Shown: in pieces, positions 25,541 through 37,100 of the stretch
Layout: each line of letters opens with the position of its first letter
How positions within the stretch are numbered: position 1 is the first letter of the stretch
Assembly (NCBI GenBank): GCA_025716815.1
Contig: JAIXMN010000005.1
Span: 1,817,683-1,881,682 of the forward strand
DNA: 64,000 nt
Source of the DNA: Dichotomocladium elegans
Taxonomy: Eukaryota > Mucoromycota > Mucoromycetes > Mucorales > Lichtheimiaceae
Direction of reading: 5' to 3'
Made by a program: the position numbers and the translations under genes
The notes under the pieces: generated by a model
What the model was told of the DNA's origin: nothing
What the model saw: the letters and a program-made list of their open reading frames with translations, nothing else
Database searches by the model: none

Positions 25541-25767
25541 CAGGAAGTTTTACGCATGATGACAAAGCAAATATCGTAAGCACGGCTAAAGACCTCATGA
25601 AAAAAAGCTTAGCAAATCCATTTTTATTCCCGTTGTACATTCTGAAATGAGCAATCTATTTTTCACAAAGATGTGCAAGATCATGTCGTTGATGAGCATG
25701 GCTACCCTGAACCTATGGACTATGTCATTGATGAGGGAATGTGCTCTCTTCCTAATTTGATTACATA
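25541..25767 (+). mobile_element. Tc1/mariner-like copy A, 5' fragment
   Basis: About 225 nt that match the 5' part of copies B and C, including the shared cgcatgatgacaaagcaaat, the atgagcaa start region and the VVDE-GCPEPMDY-VVDE coding block, with many changes. It breaks off where copy B begins after a TA, so B appears to have inserted into A. Confidence 0.65.
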
Positions 25768-26966
25768 CAGTGTTTTCAAAAATTAAAGTCGTACCCCAGC
25801 CAGTTCTGAAGTCGCAGGATTACAAAAATAGAAGTCGTGTTTTGCCCAGAAATCTTTACGCATGATGACAAAGCAAATGTCGCAATACACGGCGAAACTT
25901 GGCAAATTCATCTCTACCCATTTACATTCTGAAATGAGCAATCTATTTTTTTACGATGGTCAAGACCATGTCGTTGATGAAGAAATGTACTCTGCAATCC
26001 GTTTGTTCTCATACAGAATATCTGCTTAGCATATCTTGCAAAGATAACTTTGAACTTATTGCCACGCACATTCCCAAGAGAAAGGATACAGACATTCGGA
26101 TGAAAAAAGCGGGGATCAGTTACACAGCGTACACTGACCAAGACAAGATCAGATTTTTCAAGCTGATGTTTGAGAAGGTATTGAGTGCATCAGCTGCTAG
26201 GAATCCATGTTCGTTCAGCTCAGCGACGGACATCACAGTACGGAAAGGACCCTGACAGCATTTTTAAGAAACGTAGAGGCAGAGGTCGTTCATGTATTCT
26301 CAACGAAGAGGATAAGAGTGTTATTTTAGAATGGGTTGTTGAGAATCCGTCAATTGTCCTAGAGCAGCTGATGGAACAACTGCTCCAGAGATTTAAGAGT
26401 CTCAAAGTATCCAAAACGACGCTCCATCAATTTATGAAAACCGAATGCAATTTGTCATTGAAAATGGCTCGGTTTCAGCCTGTAGACAGGAATAGCGATG
26501 CAAAGGTCCAAGAACACCTTGACTGGGTGCGCAGATGGGACACGACCGACATCGACCTTAGAGAAAACTGCGTTTTTCTTGATGAGTCTGGATTCCATAT
26601 TAACATGAAGCGCAGCATGGCATGGTCCAAGAAAGGGACTTGTGCAGTAGTTACAGTGCCGAATGCAAGAGTAAAAACAGCTACCATCTTGGGAGCAATC
26701 TCGGCATCAGGCATCATTAAATGTAGCTTGAGACTCCTACGACCACTAGCCAAAGAAGAAACAGAGCGGGGCAGCCCGCAGCTGCAAGCAAGGAAACTAT
26801 CACTGGACATTATTATCTCAGCTTCCTTAAGACTACCATGGATGAAATGGATAAGCATGAACATCTGAAGGGACATTATTTGGTAATGGATATTGCACCC
26901 ATTCATAAAGCTGAGGATATTGATGCGCCTATCTTCCACCCTCACCGCGCCCAGGAGGAGGAATAA
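25768..26966 (+). mobile_element. Tc1/mariner-like copy B (decayed)
   Basis: Begins at a TA followed by cagtgttttcaaaa, a typical Tc1/mariner terminal-repeat start, and the rest of its 5' end matches copy C. It contains the transposase pseudogene. A matching right-hand terminal repeat was not found, so the right limit is approximate. Confidence 0.65.
25934..26966 (+). pseudogene. Tc1/mariner (IS630-like) transposase pseudogene
   Basis: Degenerate DDE transposase. It starts MSNLFFYDGQDHVVDE, loses frame near 25990 (a 2-nt loss relative to copy C) and again near 26210, then stays open to about 26720 with a helix-turn-helix region, KRRGRGR, SKTTLHQFMKT and FLDESGFHINMKRSM around the first catalytic Asp. 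A further shift near 26720-26800 leads into GHYLVMDIAPIHKAEDID, where the usual MDNAPIH has Asn to Ile. The expected PPYSPELNPIE block with the third acidic residue is missing. Not functional. Confidence 0.8.
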
Positions 26967-27087
26967 GGTATCTTATTCCTAGGAATGTGAGTTTCAGATT
27001 AGAGAGTTCCCAGGGTAAGTGATATGAAAACATGGTCCATAATTAGTATGTCTGCGTTGCACACTCCTATCTTTAAATTGTTAAAGT

Positions 27088-27405
27088 TTGGTATTCGCGT
27101 GGCTACATTGTGATGAGCACAATTGTTCCATCAAAAAAGTTGATGTATAAAGGAAACAAGGATGAAAAAATGCAGTAGTAGAATGTTTCCCTAAAAAGGA
27201 ACATGGATACAGTGCATTCATTGCATTTGCCAAGCAATGAATGCTTGACATTGAAGAGGAGGGTGATCTTGAACTCATCCACCAATTAGAGGGCCGGTTG
27301 CAGCGGATGAACCAGGAGGCCCTGAGCAGTGCCTACCCCTCACCCCGCTCTCCGGTAACTGTCCAACAGGCTGAAATCGATAACCTATCTAACATTTCGT
27401 TGTAG
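27088..27405 (+). pseudogene. unidentified decayed coding remnant
   Basis: A chain of short open pieces reads like one damaged protein: STIVPSKKLMYKGNKDEK, then after a shift AVVECFPKKEHGYSAFIAFAKQ, a stop, then from ATG 27241 a clean 54-codon frame MLDIEEEGDLELIHQLEGRL ending at TAG 27403-27405. I do not recognise the family. It sits between the transposase remnant and the Fanzor gene and may belong to either mobile element. Confidence 0.35.
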
Positions 27406-27713
27406 TGAGTATTTTTGCTTATCATATGATATGCACTTCATAGTACCCCATCCACGCAGGTTGGAACGGGGACCTTGATTTACTATAAAATAATGAGGTT
27501 CGACCAAGCCGTTTTTCTTTACCACTTGCGTATTCTAAAACCCGTTACAAACACACTCGTATTACACATCTCTCTCACCTTACACAACTCATACAACCCA
27601 AGGCGAAGAACACAAAAGCACATTCCGACATTAGACGGTAAGGCTTCTGGAATAAGACATGACTAAAAGATTTGTGCTAAGAGATAATATCACAGCTCTC
27701 TACTGCTGAAGAC

Positions 27714-29628
27714 ATGGAACAACCTGTCGACCCCACCAGGAGGAGGGGCGTAAACCCTGCCCAACCCAACCTCAGGCCCCCTGACCGTATGTTAGGTGTC
27801 AAGACCTCTATACGAGGCATCCGCTGGAACCCCACCTACCGCCAACCGTTGATGGACTTGGTCGCTGTTGTCCATGCGACAACAACCCATGCGTACAGCT
27901 TCGCCAAGTACATCTTCCTGCGTAAGCGCGAACGCGACCCGGACTTCAACCTCCAACAGTTCCTGCACGAAAAGTTCTTCTCTGAGGTGTGGCTCTCCAT
28001 GCTCGACAAGCGAGTTCGTCCAACCCGGGGTTTTCCGGCAAGTGCTGAGCTCTGATCGGCGAGAAGACGTGAATTGGACGCACTCGGCTGGACCGAGGAG
28101 CAAATCCGCCAGGATATTTACGGCACCATCACTCGCCATGCCACAGGCTTCAAGCTCGCCATTGCCCGCCGAGGTGTGCGGAGAGATGACATTCCGGCGG
28201 AACCAGTTTTCCTCAGGCAAGCGTTCGACCAGATCCAACCGGTCTTGGATGCTTATCCCCAAGGGTACCAGTTCCAAAAACAAAGCATCTACTACGACGC
28301 CAAGGCGCGTTCAGCCAACCACTTCCGGCCGTTCATAGAGCTTGCCTATGTTTTCCAACGCAATGGTCTTCGCAGCTTCCAATGTTTTCCGCTTCGCCGA
28401 TCCTGGGCCCCTTGCTATATGCAGATCGACACCACGATTCTTGTCCAGCATATTTTAAAGAGGCCAAGACACGACATCAGCCAGAAGTTGGCTCTGTGGG
28501 GAGAGGTTGTGGACCTCGACTCTCGTGCTTTCAGACCCCAGGAAGGCGGAACGATCGAGTTCCGTGGCACAATCCATACTGATGGAGTAGGCGTCACTGT
28601 TTTTAAGAGGACGAACAACCAACGACCATCATACGGAGCAAAGTACCGAGGAGTCGAGGAGGAGACCAATTATGTCTGCATGCTGACATCACAGGAACAC
28701 CAGAATATTGCTGGTAGGTGCGTCACCGTCGACCCTGGGAGGAGGGACCTCCTTTTCTGCGTCTCAGAGAATTCCAGGCCGGAGCGAGGTGCCCGTCTGA
28801 CGTTCCGATACTCCAAACCTCGTCAGGACAAGGTGCGCAAGACCAAGAAGTACCGCAGGTTATTGCAGAGGCTCAAGAATGAGGAACCTGAAGTCGTGCA
28901 TGCCGAGGCACGCATGGCTGGCGAGCATTCCCGCAGCTTGGATCGTGCCGATTATGACCGCTTCCTGCTTGTCCGGTCCCAGGTGTCCCAAGTTCTCGAG
29001 GACTTCTATGCGAATACTGCCACCCATAATGCTGATCCCCAACCTCTTTTCCGAAAGCTCCGTCTGTCGTCGTACATCAACAAACAACGAGCAGATGAGA
29101 AGCTGAGGGACGGTCTGATCAACTTGGCCCCAACGCGGTATTTGTGATGGGTAATTGGTCTGCCCCGAACACTCGATACCACGAGCCAATCCGCGGTGTT
29201 GGATTCCGGCGACTTCTCAAGCAAGGCGAACGTCGCTTTGATGTATACTTGATCGACGAATTCAAGACCAGCAGATGTTGCCCCGCGTGCGAGACCGAGA
29301 GCCTTTCTACGTTCCGGAGGGTACCCAACCCACGCCCCTATCGAAGAGCCGAGAATCCAAACGTTATCTGTCATGGCCTGCTACGGTATGAAGCCTTATT
29401 CGCGGAGGATTTTGAAACAATAATGATAATCTAATGTCGCTTATTCTGTGCAGATGCTCAAATCAAAACTGTACAGCAGGCATGGCAGAGGGCGCTCCTC
29501 AGCAGCGATTGTGGAACCGTGATATGGCGGCCTGCCTGAATATGATACATATTCTCAGAGTTTTCGGGCCGATGGCATGGTCCCGGAAAGGTTTCGGCGA
29601 GCACCTGCGGGTGGTGACAGGCGCCTAG
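27714..29628 (+). pseudogene. Fanzor (eukaryotic TnpB-like RNA-guided nuclease), damaged copy
   Basis: Starts at ATG 27714 (MEQPVDPTRRRG). The protein carries the Fanzor signature FRGTIHTDGVGVTVFKR, RuvC-I VDPGRRD (Asp at 28731-28733), the block FVMGNWSAP and IRGVGFRRLL, IDEFKTSRCCPAC, and a second zinc-finger half CSNQNC. It ends with RuvC-III WNRDMAACLN (Asp at 29521-29523). A phase-2 GT-AG intron at 29386-29453 splits the zinc finger; removing it restores RCSNQNC. Two lesions: an in-frame TGA at 28053-28055 within an otherwise continuous frame, and a 1-nt shift near 29123-29127 (the GPNAVFVMGNW frame resumes after it). Fanzors are mobile-element cargo that cut DNA guided by a 3'-adjacent RNA. 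This copy is probably dead unless the lesions are sequence errors. Confidence 0.88.
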
Positions 29629-30211
29629 CAAGAAGGGCTAGATCACCAGAGTCCGACGAGCGAAGAGTGAGACGAAGAGGACCAGGACGAGGTCGCCAAC
29701 AGCGATGATTTTCCGTGTCGGTTATCGCCGGCACACATCTGGATACCTTCGGGGTAAGTTAAAGTGTTGGTGACTAAAATCTCTCAACCAATCGATGTGA
29801 AATCCTTTCCATCTTGATACGCCATTTTATTTTATTTTCATGCGACATAATTTTTCCCCACCTGCGAAATTTATTTTTGAAAATAAAGTATGTCCAAAGC
29901 CATCCTCCCCGCCCGTATTTCCATTTCCATATTCTCCCCTGGATTTCCGGCAACTCGTTGCCGCTGCAGTCGAGGCGGTCGAACATGCATACTGGTGCCC
30001 ATAATATTCGAGACATTAGCCTTTCTAACCTTAGTGGGTGTGGCCGCTCTCCGAGCAGGTTCGTAATATATAGTTCATACTACGCCACATCTTGAGGTGT
30101 ATTGAAATGATTTTCTGGCATTGTTGCACCAAAATTGGGTGGCGAGTTCTATTTGAATCCCCAGCCAGCCAGCCAGCCAATTATTTTTTTTTTTTTTGCT
30201 AAAGATCTCCA
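29629..30211. other. Fanzor 3' flank and RNase H1 upstream region
   Basis: Non-coding. The first 130 nt after the Fanzor stop are GC-richer than what follows and contain a short perfect hairpin (29715-29734). A tandem (agcc)n run lies at about 30165-30178 and a T-run just before the RNase H1 start. Confidence 0.5.
29715..29734 (+). ncRNA. hairpin 3' of Fanzor, possible guide-RNA scaffold part
   Basis: gtgtcgg and ccggcac pair over 7 bp (one G-U) around a 6-nt loop, about 90 nt after the Fanzor stop. Guide (omega) RNAs of TnpB/Fanzor are encoded at this side of the gene, so it is a candidate part of one. The structure alone is weak evidence. Confidence 0.25.
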
Positions 30212-31093
30212 ATGTGGGTATCTACGCCACGCTTGTTTCAAAACCCCTTATTGCGGTGCCCCCAGCTAAATACCTCACCATCTATGCCAAAAGTCGCTGC
30301 AAGATGCTACTACGCCGTACGTCGCGGTCGTCAAATCGGAATTTATCAAACCTGGGCTGAATGCAAGGAACATGTGCATGGCTTTCCCAATCCTGCCTTC
30401 CGCAAATTCGCTACGAGAGAAGAAGCAGAAAACTTCATCCTCTCCTCCGACCAAGGACCGTCTCAACAGGGACAGCCTTACACAAAATGTGCTTACAGCA
30501 AAGACAGCACCGATAGCAGGGTTCAAAAGAACCACCTGCCGCATGCTGTGATATTACCAAGAACAACAAAAACAATGGCTTCAACCGGCGATGCGCTGTC
30601 AGTGAGCGGGGATCATGAATCTAAGAAAATAGCAGAAGCTGATGAGATTGTGTATACTGACGGCGCATCCTCAGGAAATGGAAAAAAGGGTGCAAAGGCT
30701 GGATGGGGAATGTACTGGGGGGATGGCGATCGGCGTAGCGCGGGTGGACCCCTTCCAGGTGACCGACAGACAAATCAACGCGCCGAACTCTATGCGATCG
30801 TTCGTGCTTTGGAAACGAGCATTGGCGGCAAAACAACACTCAAAATTTGCACAGACTCACAGTATGCGATCAACTGCATTGATAATTGGAGCAAGACATG
30901 GATCCGGAACGGATGGAAATCGAAATCTTCTAGCAAGCCGGTCGAAAACCGTGATCTAGTCGAGCGGGCGCTGGACTTGCGGAAGCTACGGCCGGGGAAG
31001 GTGGTCTTCTCCTACGTACCTGGTCATAGCGGTGTTCATGGGAATGAGATGGCGGATAGACTAGCCGTTCAGGGCGCTGCACAACAGCTCTAA
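30212..31093 (+). CDS. ribonuclease H1
   Basis: Intronless frame of 293 aa for the enzyme that degrades the RNA strand of RNA-DNA hybrids in nucleus and mitochondria. An N-terminal hybrid-binding domain spans about residues 33-78 (YYAVRRGRQIGIY, FRKFATREEAENFI). The catalytic domain spans about 144-290, with all four acidic residues visible: D150 in YTDGAS, E192 in QRAELYAI, D215 in CTDSQYAI and D282 in NEMADRLA. H272 lies in PGHSG. The first ATG (30212) gives a 24-residue basic, hydroxylated leader without acidic residues; a second ATG (30284, residue 25) starts right before the hybrid-binding domain. This mirrors the two-start arrangement of vertebrate RNase H1. It is a host gene, not part of the LINEs. 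Confidence 0.93.
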   Translation: MWVSTPRLFQNPLLRCPQLNTSPSMPKVAARCYYAVRRGRQIGIYQTWAECKEHVHGFPNPAFRKFATREEAENFILSSDQGPSQQGQPYTKCAYSKDSTDSRVQKNHLPHAVILPRTTKTMASTGDALSVSGDHESKKIAEADEIVYTDGASSGNGKKGAKAGWGMYWGDGDRRSAGGPLPGDRQTNQRAELYAIVRALETSIGGKTTLKICTDSQYAINCIDNWSKTWIRNGWKSKSSSKPVENRDLVERALDLRKLRPGKVVFSYVPGHSGVHGNEMADRLAVQGAAQQL

Positions 31094-34000
31094 TCGCTTC
31101 TCTTGAATCTCATGCCGATTTGTTACTTTTCTGGCCACCAAGATTTCGCTGTGGCTAAGCAGGAACTGTGTATATATTGGGTAAAAAAATACTTGGTTAC
31201 TAAAAGTCTTAGTATTTGGAACTGCGAGTATCCCAGCCATAACGTTTTAGTCCTTCTGATCCTTTAATAAGAAAAACGATCATCAGGCTTACGAAGGGAT
31301 TGAGAATAGCCACGAGATGAAATAATACAACCCGCTTCATACACACATGGATTTTTCTCGTTCCCCGCCCCCAATGAATGGTGAATGCAGCGAAGGGATG
31401 GTGCGTTTACATAATCTTTTTTTTCAGGATTAGGAACCACTTCATTTGAGGATTTTTTTTTAAAAAAAAAAAAACTCTTTCAAATCGAAATATCTCTGAA
31501 ATGTTTGTTAGCTTGTCCAGAGGCATTCTATACACATGATTCTTGGACTTTGGGAAGTTGTACTTTTAAAAATGCTAGGCTGTCGGGATTTAAACAAGTT
31601 CAACCCACAACTTGTATATGATCATTCCAAGACGCTGTTTATAAGGAAATCAAATCCGTTGCACAGGTCGACCGGAGGGTATCGCGCCCCTCTGTAAGCC
31701 GAGTGGTGGTCAATAAAGGGATGAATCAATCCGAAGGTGGAATCACGGTTGCATGGTAGTCTTGTCGATGACAGTGTCTTGCAGAGTCTGGTGTCAACAT
31801 TCTAGCCCGGGCGTAGGCCTGGGTTAGGAGGTTGTTCAATACTGGGGAAATGCCCGAGGGTAGCAATACAGCAGGGAAAACTCAGAGCACTGGTACGGCT
31901 GTAAGGTGGCACGTTGGAGAGAATTTACCATGTAACCGCCACCGCGGGTTGGGACTCCCCCTTTTGTCTTTTTGTTCGCTTTATTAATGCTGTCGCTCTC
32001 GTGGCCAGAATCAGATGGTCACATAATCTAATTTATTTTGTAAGGCTCGCAAGAACGTACAAGGCGCAGTACGCTTACTGAGTCACGTGTCACAAGCTAT
32101 ACACTCGTCCAGTCACAGTCTCTCTATATATATATTAGCCAATATTTTTATAAATACTCAAATAGTTCCACTCAATAGACGACATCTCCTCTCTGATATT
32201 TCTCTGGATCGTCTTAGTGACATTTCAGTTCTGTGTGAACTCGCCGTTGTCTATTGCAAAAGGATCTCCGTGACCAGGACAACGACAGCTCGATGAGCCA
32301 CGACACTTCAACCACTCTATTGGCTAGCTGAGAACCAGGTTGCGTCTTTTGATACAAGAAGTATCAGGATTCCATTGGTTCAGTTCGCTCAGTCGATAGA
32401 ACTAGCCCTCACAGTAATGTTATCCGACCCAACTTGTCAAACGTAAACTCAGAGAACATTTGGGCCATAGAGTTGATTCACGACATGCTGCTCTACAGCG
32501 CTGGCATCCCTCACAGCCAGAAATAGACATTACATGGATCATGCGTCGACCTAACCGTATTAAAGGGTCTTGGTACTTAATCTCAAATTGGAAGCCGCCA
32601 ACTCGTTATATGCAAGGAACTTGCTTTTCTTTACCTTGATTGAACCGTCTGTTTTGAGCTTCTTGACCACTGCTGGCTCCAGTTTGGGAAACGTAAAAAA
32701 AAGTTGTCTGTGGCGGGAGGTTTTTTATGGTGAGTAAAAGAGATGGGGTGTATGGTCTTTGAGGAGTTTTGAGTGTATGATTAGAAAGGCGGATGTGTGG
32801 AGGCAACGAAGAGGTTTGATGGGAAAAAACTGTCATTTACTAATTTCATCCGGATGCCCAGCTCTAATTCGCTGGAGTACGCGAGATCCTTGGTACTTCA
32901 ATATAAATTACAAATATGATACCCCCAGACTATGTCCAACGCCCTCACTTGTCACGACATCTCGCATCATACAGCACATCAACCTTTTCTGCACGATGCT
33001 CTGGGCTAATTGTGTGTCTGTCAGGCTCTTGTCCTCAGAAATACCCCTTTTCTCTCATGCGCCACTTTATTTCCCTCTGCCTCAGGCCCAGCACCCGCTT
33101 TCTTTGATACATATGACTGGAAGAACTTTTGGTCACGGAACATTTTACTTTTGATGGCTCTGTTAAAGCTAATCTTATTTGTATATTTGTTTGACTGATC
33201 GTAACGCTCTTCTGCTCAACGCTGAATGATAAACTCTATGCCATTTTGGGAGCTTGAGATTGTTGAGTCACTCCTTTTGGGCGACATCCCAACTTTGCCG
33301 CGAGCCTCTCTCTATCATAAACCAGAGTTCTTCAGATCACGACATTCATCCGGGCTAAGTTGGATATACCTCTGACGTGATTAGCTGAAGTGTACGCTCA
33401 GAAATGCGGCCAAGCTACCTTGCTACTTTCTCAAAACAGAATCGGGAATGGTAATGTTCATAATTTATGAGGGTCATCCTGGCTCAACGGGAAAGCAATA
33501 CTGAACTATTTATTCCGGGTGATCAGAAATTTGGATCCCATATGTAAAGCTCGATATATGAACAAATAAACCAAAGAAAACGGAAAAAGAAACCCGAGAT
33601 CTTTACATTGTATTAACAAGGATCTAATGCGGTAACCTACCTCCTTCTATGCGAGATGGTAAATTAAATAATTATGGGTCCTCTAAGGCGTGGTGATAGC
33701 TATTGATGAAGTATCTAATATCCTGCGGGTAGGTGATCTCAAAGTTTCGTTTCTCCTTCACAAATCGCAATCGTATTCATTTCAAAAGATGGCTATATTA
33801 ATGGTATGAGCTTGATCTGAGAATTGGCAATGAGTACGATTTCCCGAGAAATGCTATATATTGGGTAGTGTTGTATCACATAACATATCATGAGCTGTCC
33901 TCGGTTGCGTAAAAGCTTACTGAACACCCTATCCGTATGCCGATATATTTAGATGAAATCCTCCTTGGATGGCACAAGCTAGTCGTTGTTAAAACAAATA

Positions 34001-34117
34001 GGGGAAGCATTGATTGTCTAACGAAAGCTACGGGCATTTTTTTGTTGTTGCTTGGGCCCACCTTATCCAACGGCTAACTGTTTGCCGTGTCTCAGTTAAA
34101 CCATACAAAGGACGATA
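31094..34117. other. gene-free stretch of about 3 kb
   Basis: No convincing gene. A T-run/A-run pair lies near 31452-31474. A GC-richer patch at about 31660-31960 ends near cccccttttgtcttttt and stands out from its AT-rich surroundings without coding potential. Short open frames near 32090, 32760 and 33010 have no recognisable content. The clathrin promoter must lie at the right end. Confidence 0.5.
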
Positions 34118-37100
34118 ATGAATGAGCCTGTTCCTATTAAATTCCAAGAACATGTGCAGGTGCTGTCCACAATTGTGGGTACGCGTTTGTAGCTTTGCTG
34201 TACTGACAGTCATTGCCGATAGCTTCAAGATGTTGGCATCAGCACGGCCAACATTGGCTTCAATACGCTCACGATGGAATCAGATCGGTTCATTTGCGTT
34301 CGAGAGCATCAGAATAATGCCAATCAGGTGGTTATAATTGATCTCTACAACAACAACGAAGTGGCTCGACGTCCCATTACGGCTGATTCTGCCATTATGC
34401 ATCCGACGTCCAAAGTCATGGCGCTTAAATGTAAGAGAGAAATGGGAGTGGTATTGTCATCGCTTACCCAATTCTGTCTTTATTTATGTTTAGCATCCAA
34501 GCAGCTGCAGGTTTTCAATTTGGAGCTCAAGAGCAAGCTTGCGTCGCATTTGATGCCGGAGGAGGTCCAATTCTGGTGCTGGCTGGATGTCAAGACAATC
34601 GGTCTTGTGACAGACCATGCTGTCTATCATTGGACCATTGAAGGGAATGCCTCGCCAGTCAAGATTTTTGATCGCCATGTGAATCTCGAAGGGTGCCAAA
34701 TCATCAGCTACCGCACCTCTGCAGATAAAAAATGGTGCGTCCTTGTCGGCATATCCGCGCAGCAAGGGCGCGTGGTCGGCTCAATGCAACTCTATTCCAG
34801 AGAACGAGGCGTGAGTCAGCCGATCGAAGGCCATGCCGCCGCATTCGCGACGTTTCAACTGGATAATGCTCCTTCCCCGTCGAAGCTTTTCATATTTGCT
34901 GTTAGGACGGCCTCCGGTACGGGCAAGGTATGAAGACACGAGGCAGAGAATGGCGCACAGGCTGTATGCAAGCTGATATTGAATTGTTTCTTTTCTTCGA
35001 ACGTCGGTGTAGCTGCAAATAATCGAAGTTGATCACACAGAAGGCAATCCACCGTTCCCAAAAAAGTCAGTCGAAGTTTTTTTCCCACCTGAAGCCGCTT
35101 CCGATTTCCCTGTGTCTATGCAGATCAGCGAAAGATATGGTGTCATCTACCTAGTAACCAAACATGGATTTATTCACCTCTACGATCTTGAGAGCGGTGT
35201 GTGTATCTATATGAACCGAATCACCACCGAGACAATTTTCGTTACTACAGTCCACGAAGCAACGTCCGGAATCATCGGCGTCAACAAGAAAGGACAGGTG
35301 GGAACAAATGCATACGCAAGGGAGTAGCACATCCGATCTCGTTCTTATCATTTGAATCAGGTTCTCTCCGTGTCACTAGATAATGATAAAATCATACCGT
35401 ATATTCTAAATACACTCGGCAACACAGAGCTGGCATTCAAGCTTGCGTCCCGTGGTGGCCTGCCAGGTGCTGATGACCTTTATATTCAGCAATTTAATCA
35501 GCTCTTCTCCACTGGCCAGTATGCAGAGGCCGCCAAAGTCGCTGCGAGCTCTCCGGGGGTAAGAGAAGAACCAAGAAATCCCAGCAGATGACTGACTGTA
35601 TGTTATGTTCTTCTCTATCAAGGGACTTCTACGTACTCCTGAAACGATTGAGCGGTTCAGACAAGTTCCGTCTCAGGGCCAGATGTCACCCATCTTACAA
35701 TACTTTGGTACACTTTTAGAGAGAGGGCGACTCAACGAGTACGAAACTCTGGAGCTTGCGCGACCGATCATGATGCAGAATCGCAAACCACTGCTAGAAA
35801 AATGGCTCAAGGAGGATAAGCTTGAGTGCAGTGAGGAGTTAGGCGACTTTGTGAAGCAATATGATACTATACTTGCTACATCCGTGTATCTCCGCGCAAA
35901 TATTCCGAACAAAGCAAGTTCTTTTTTTATGGTACATAACCCATTCTTTGGAATACACGCTAATGCACCCTTCGATAGGTCGTCCTCTGTTTTGCTGAGA
36001 GCGGTGACTATGAAAAGATTTTGCCATATTCAAAAACGGCCAACTACACACCCGACTATAACTCGCTGCTTTATAATCTTGCACGAATCAATCCCGACAA
36101 GGCCGTGGCCTTTGCAAACGAGCTAGTCAACGATCAAGATGAGCCACTTATCGACCCCGAAAGGATCTTTGATGTATTTGTTTCGCAAAATATGCTTCAG
36201 CAGGGAACAGCTTTCTGTTTGGATTATCTTAAGCCTAACCGAGAAGATGATGCAAAATTACAAACCAGAGTGCTTGAGATGAATCTGATACACGCTCCTC
36301 AAGTTGCAGATGCAATTCTGGGAACTGGTATGCTCACATATTACGATCGAGTAGCGATCGGTACTCTGTGTGAGAAAGCCGGCTTATTCCAGCGTGTATG
36401 TTGATCACCAGTATTTCATATTGAATGCTCTATATCTCTCCATTAACCTTCCTCTTGCCGTTAGGCACTCGAGCACTACACTGACATAAACGATATCAAG
36501 CGCGTGATTTCGCAAACAAATGCAATGAGTCCCGAATGGCTTGTCGACTACTTTGGAACCTTGTCTGTTGAGCAGACTTTGGAGTGTTTGAGGGAAATGC
36601 TCCACAGCAATCTGCGGCAAAATCTACCCGTAGTCATCCAGATTGCAATCAAATACTCCGATCAAATGCAGCCACAGAATCTCATCGATTTATTTGAGTC
36701 TTTCAAGAGCAACGAAGGTATGGTTCCAAACATTCAGCTCTATAGCCCATGCGAGCGCTTCTTAAACCCCTTGGATGCATAGGTCTGTTCTATTACCTCG
36801 GATCAATTGTAAACGTTAGCAAAGACCCATTGGTACACTTCAAGTATATTCAAGCAGCTTGTCGGACCGGGAATCTTCGCGAAGCCGAGCGCATCTGCCG
36901 TGAGAGCAACTATTATGATCCTGAGAAGGTCAAAAACTTCTTGAAGGTCGGTCCTGCGTATTAATGTGTGTTGATTGTCCTTCTTACGTATAGACTGATA
37001 TCCATGTATTATACACTTGTCTCTACATATAGGAAGAAAAATTGTCAGATCAGCTCCCGCTTGTCATTGTATGCGACCGCTTTGGTTTCGTATACGATCT

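Noticed and set aside
28053..28055. in-frame TGA in the Fanzor as a programmed readthrough or selenocysteine codon
   Set aside because: No supporting structure or family precedent, and a second lesion downstream makes simple decay more likely.
33471..33545. tRNA-like stretch with a box-A-like and box-B-like motif
   Set aside because: The acceptor ends do not pair and no proper anticodon stem forms.
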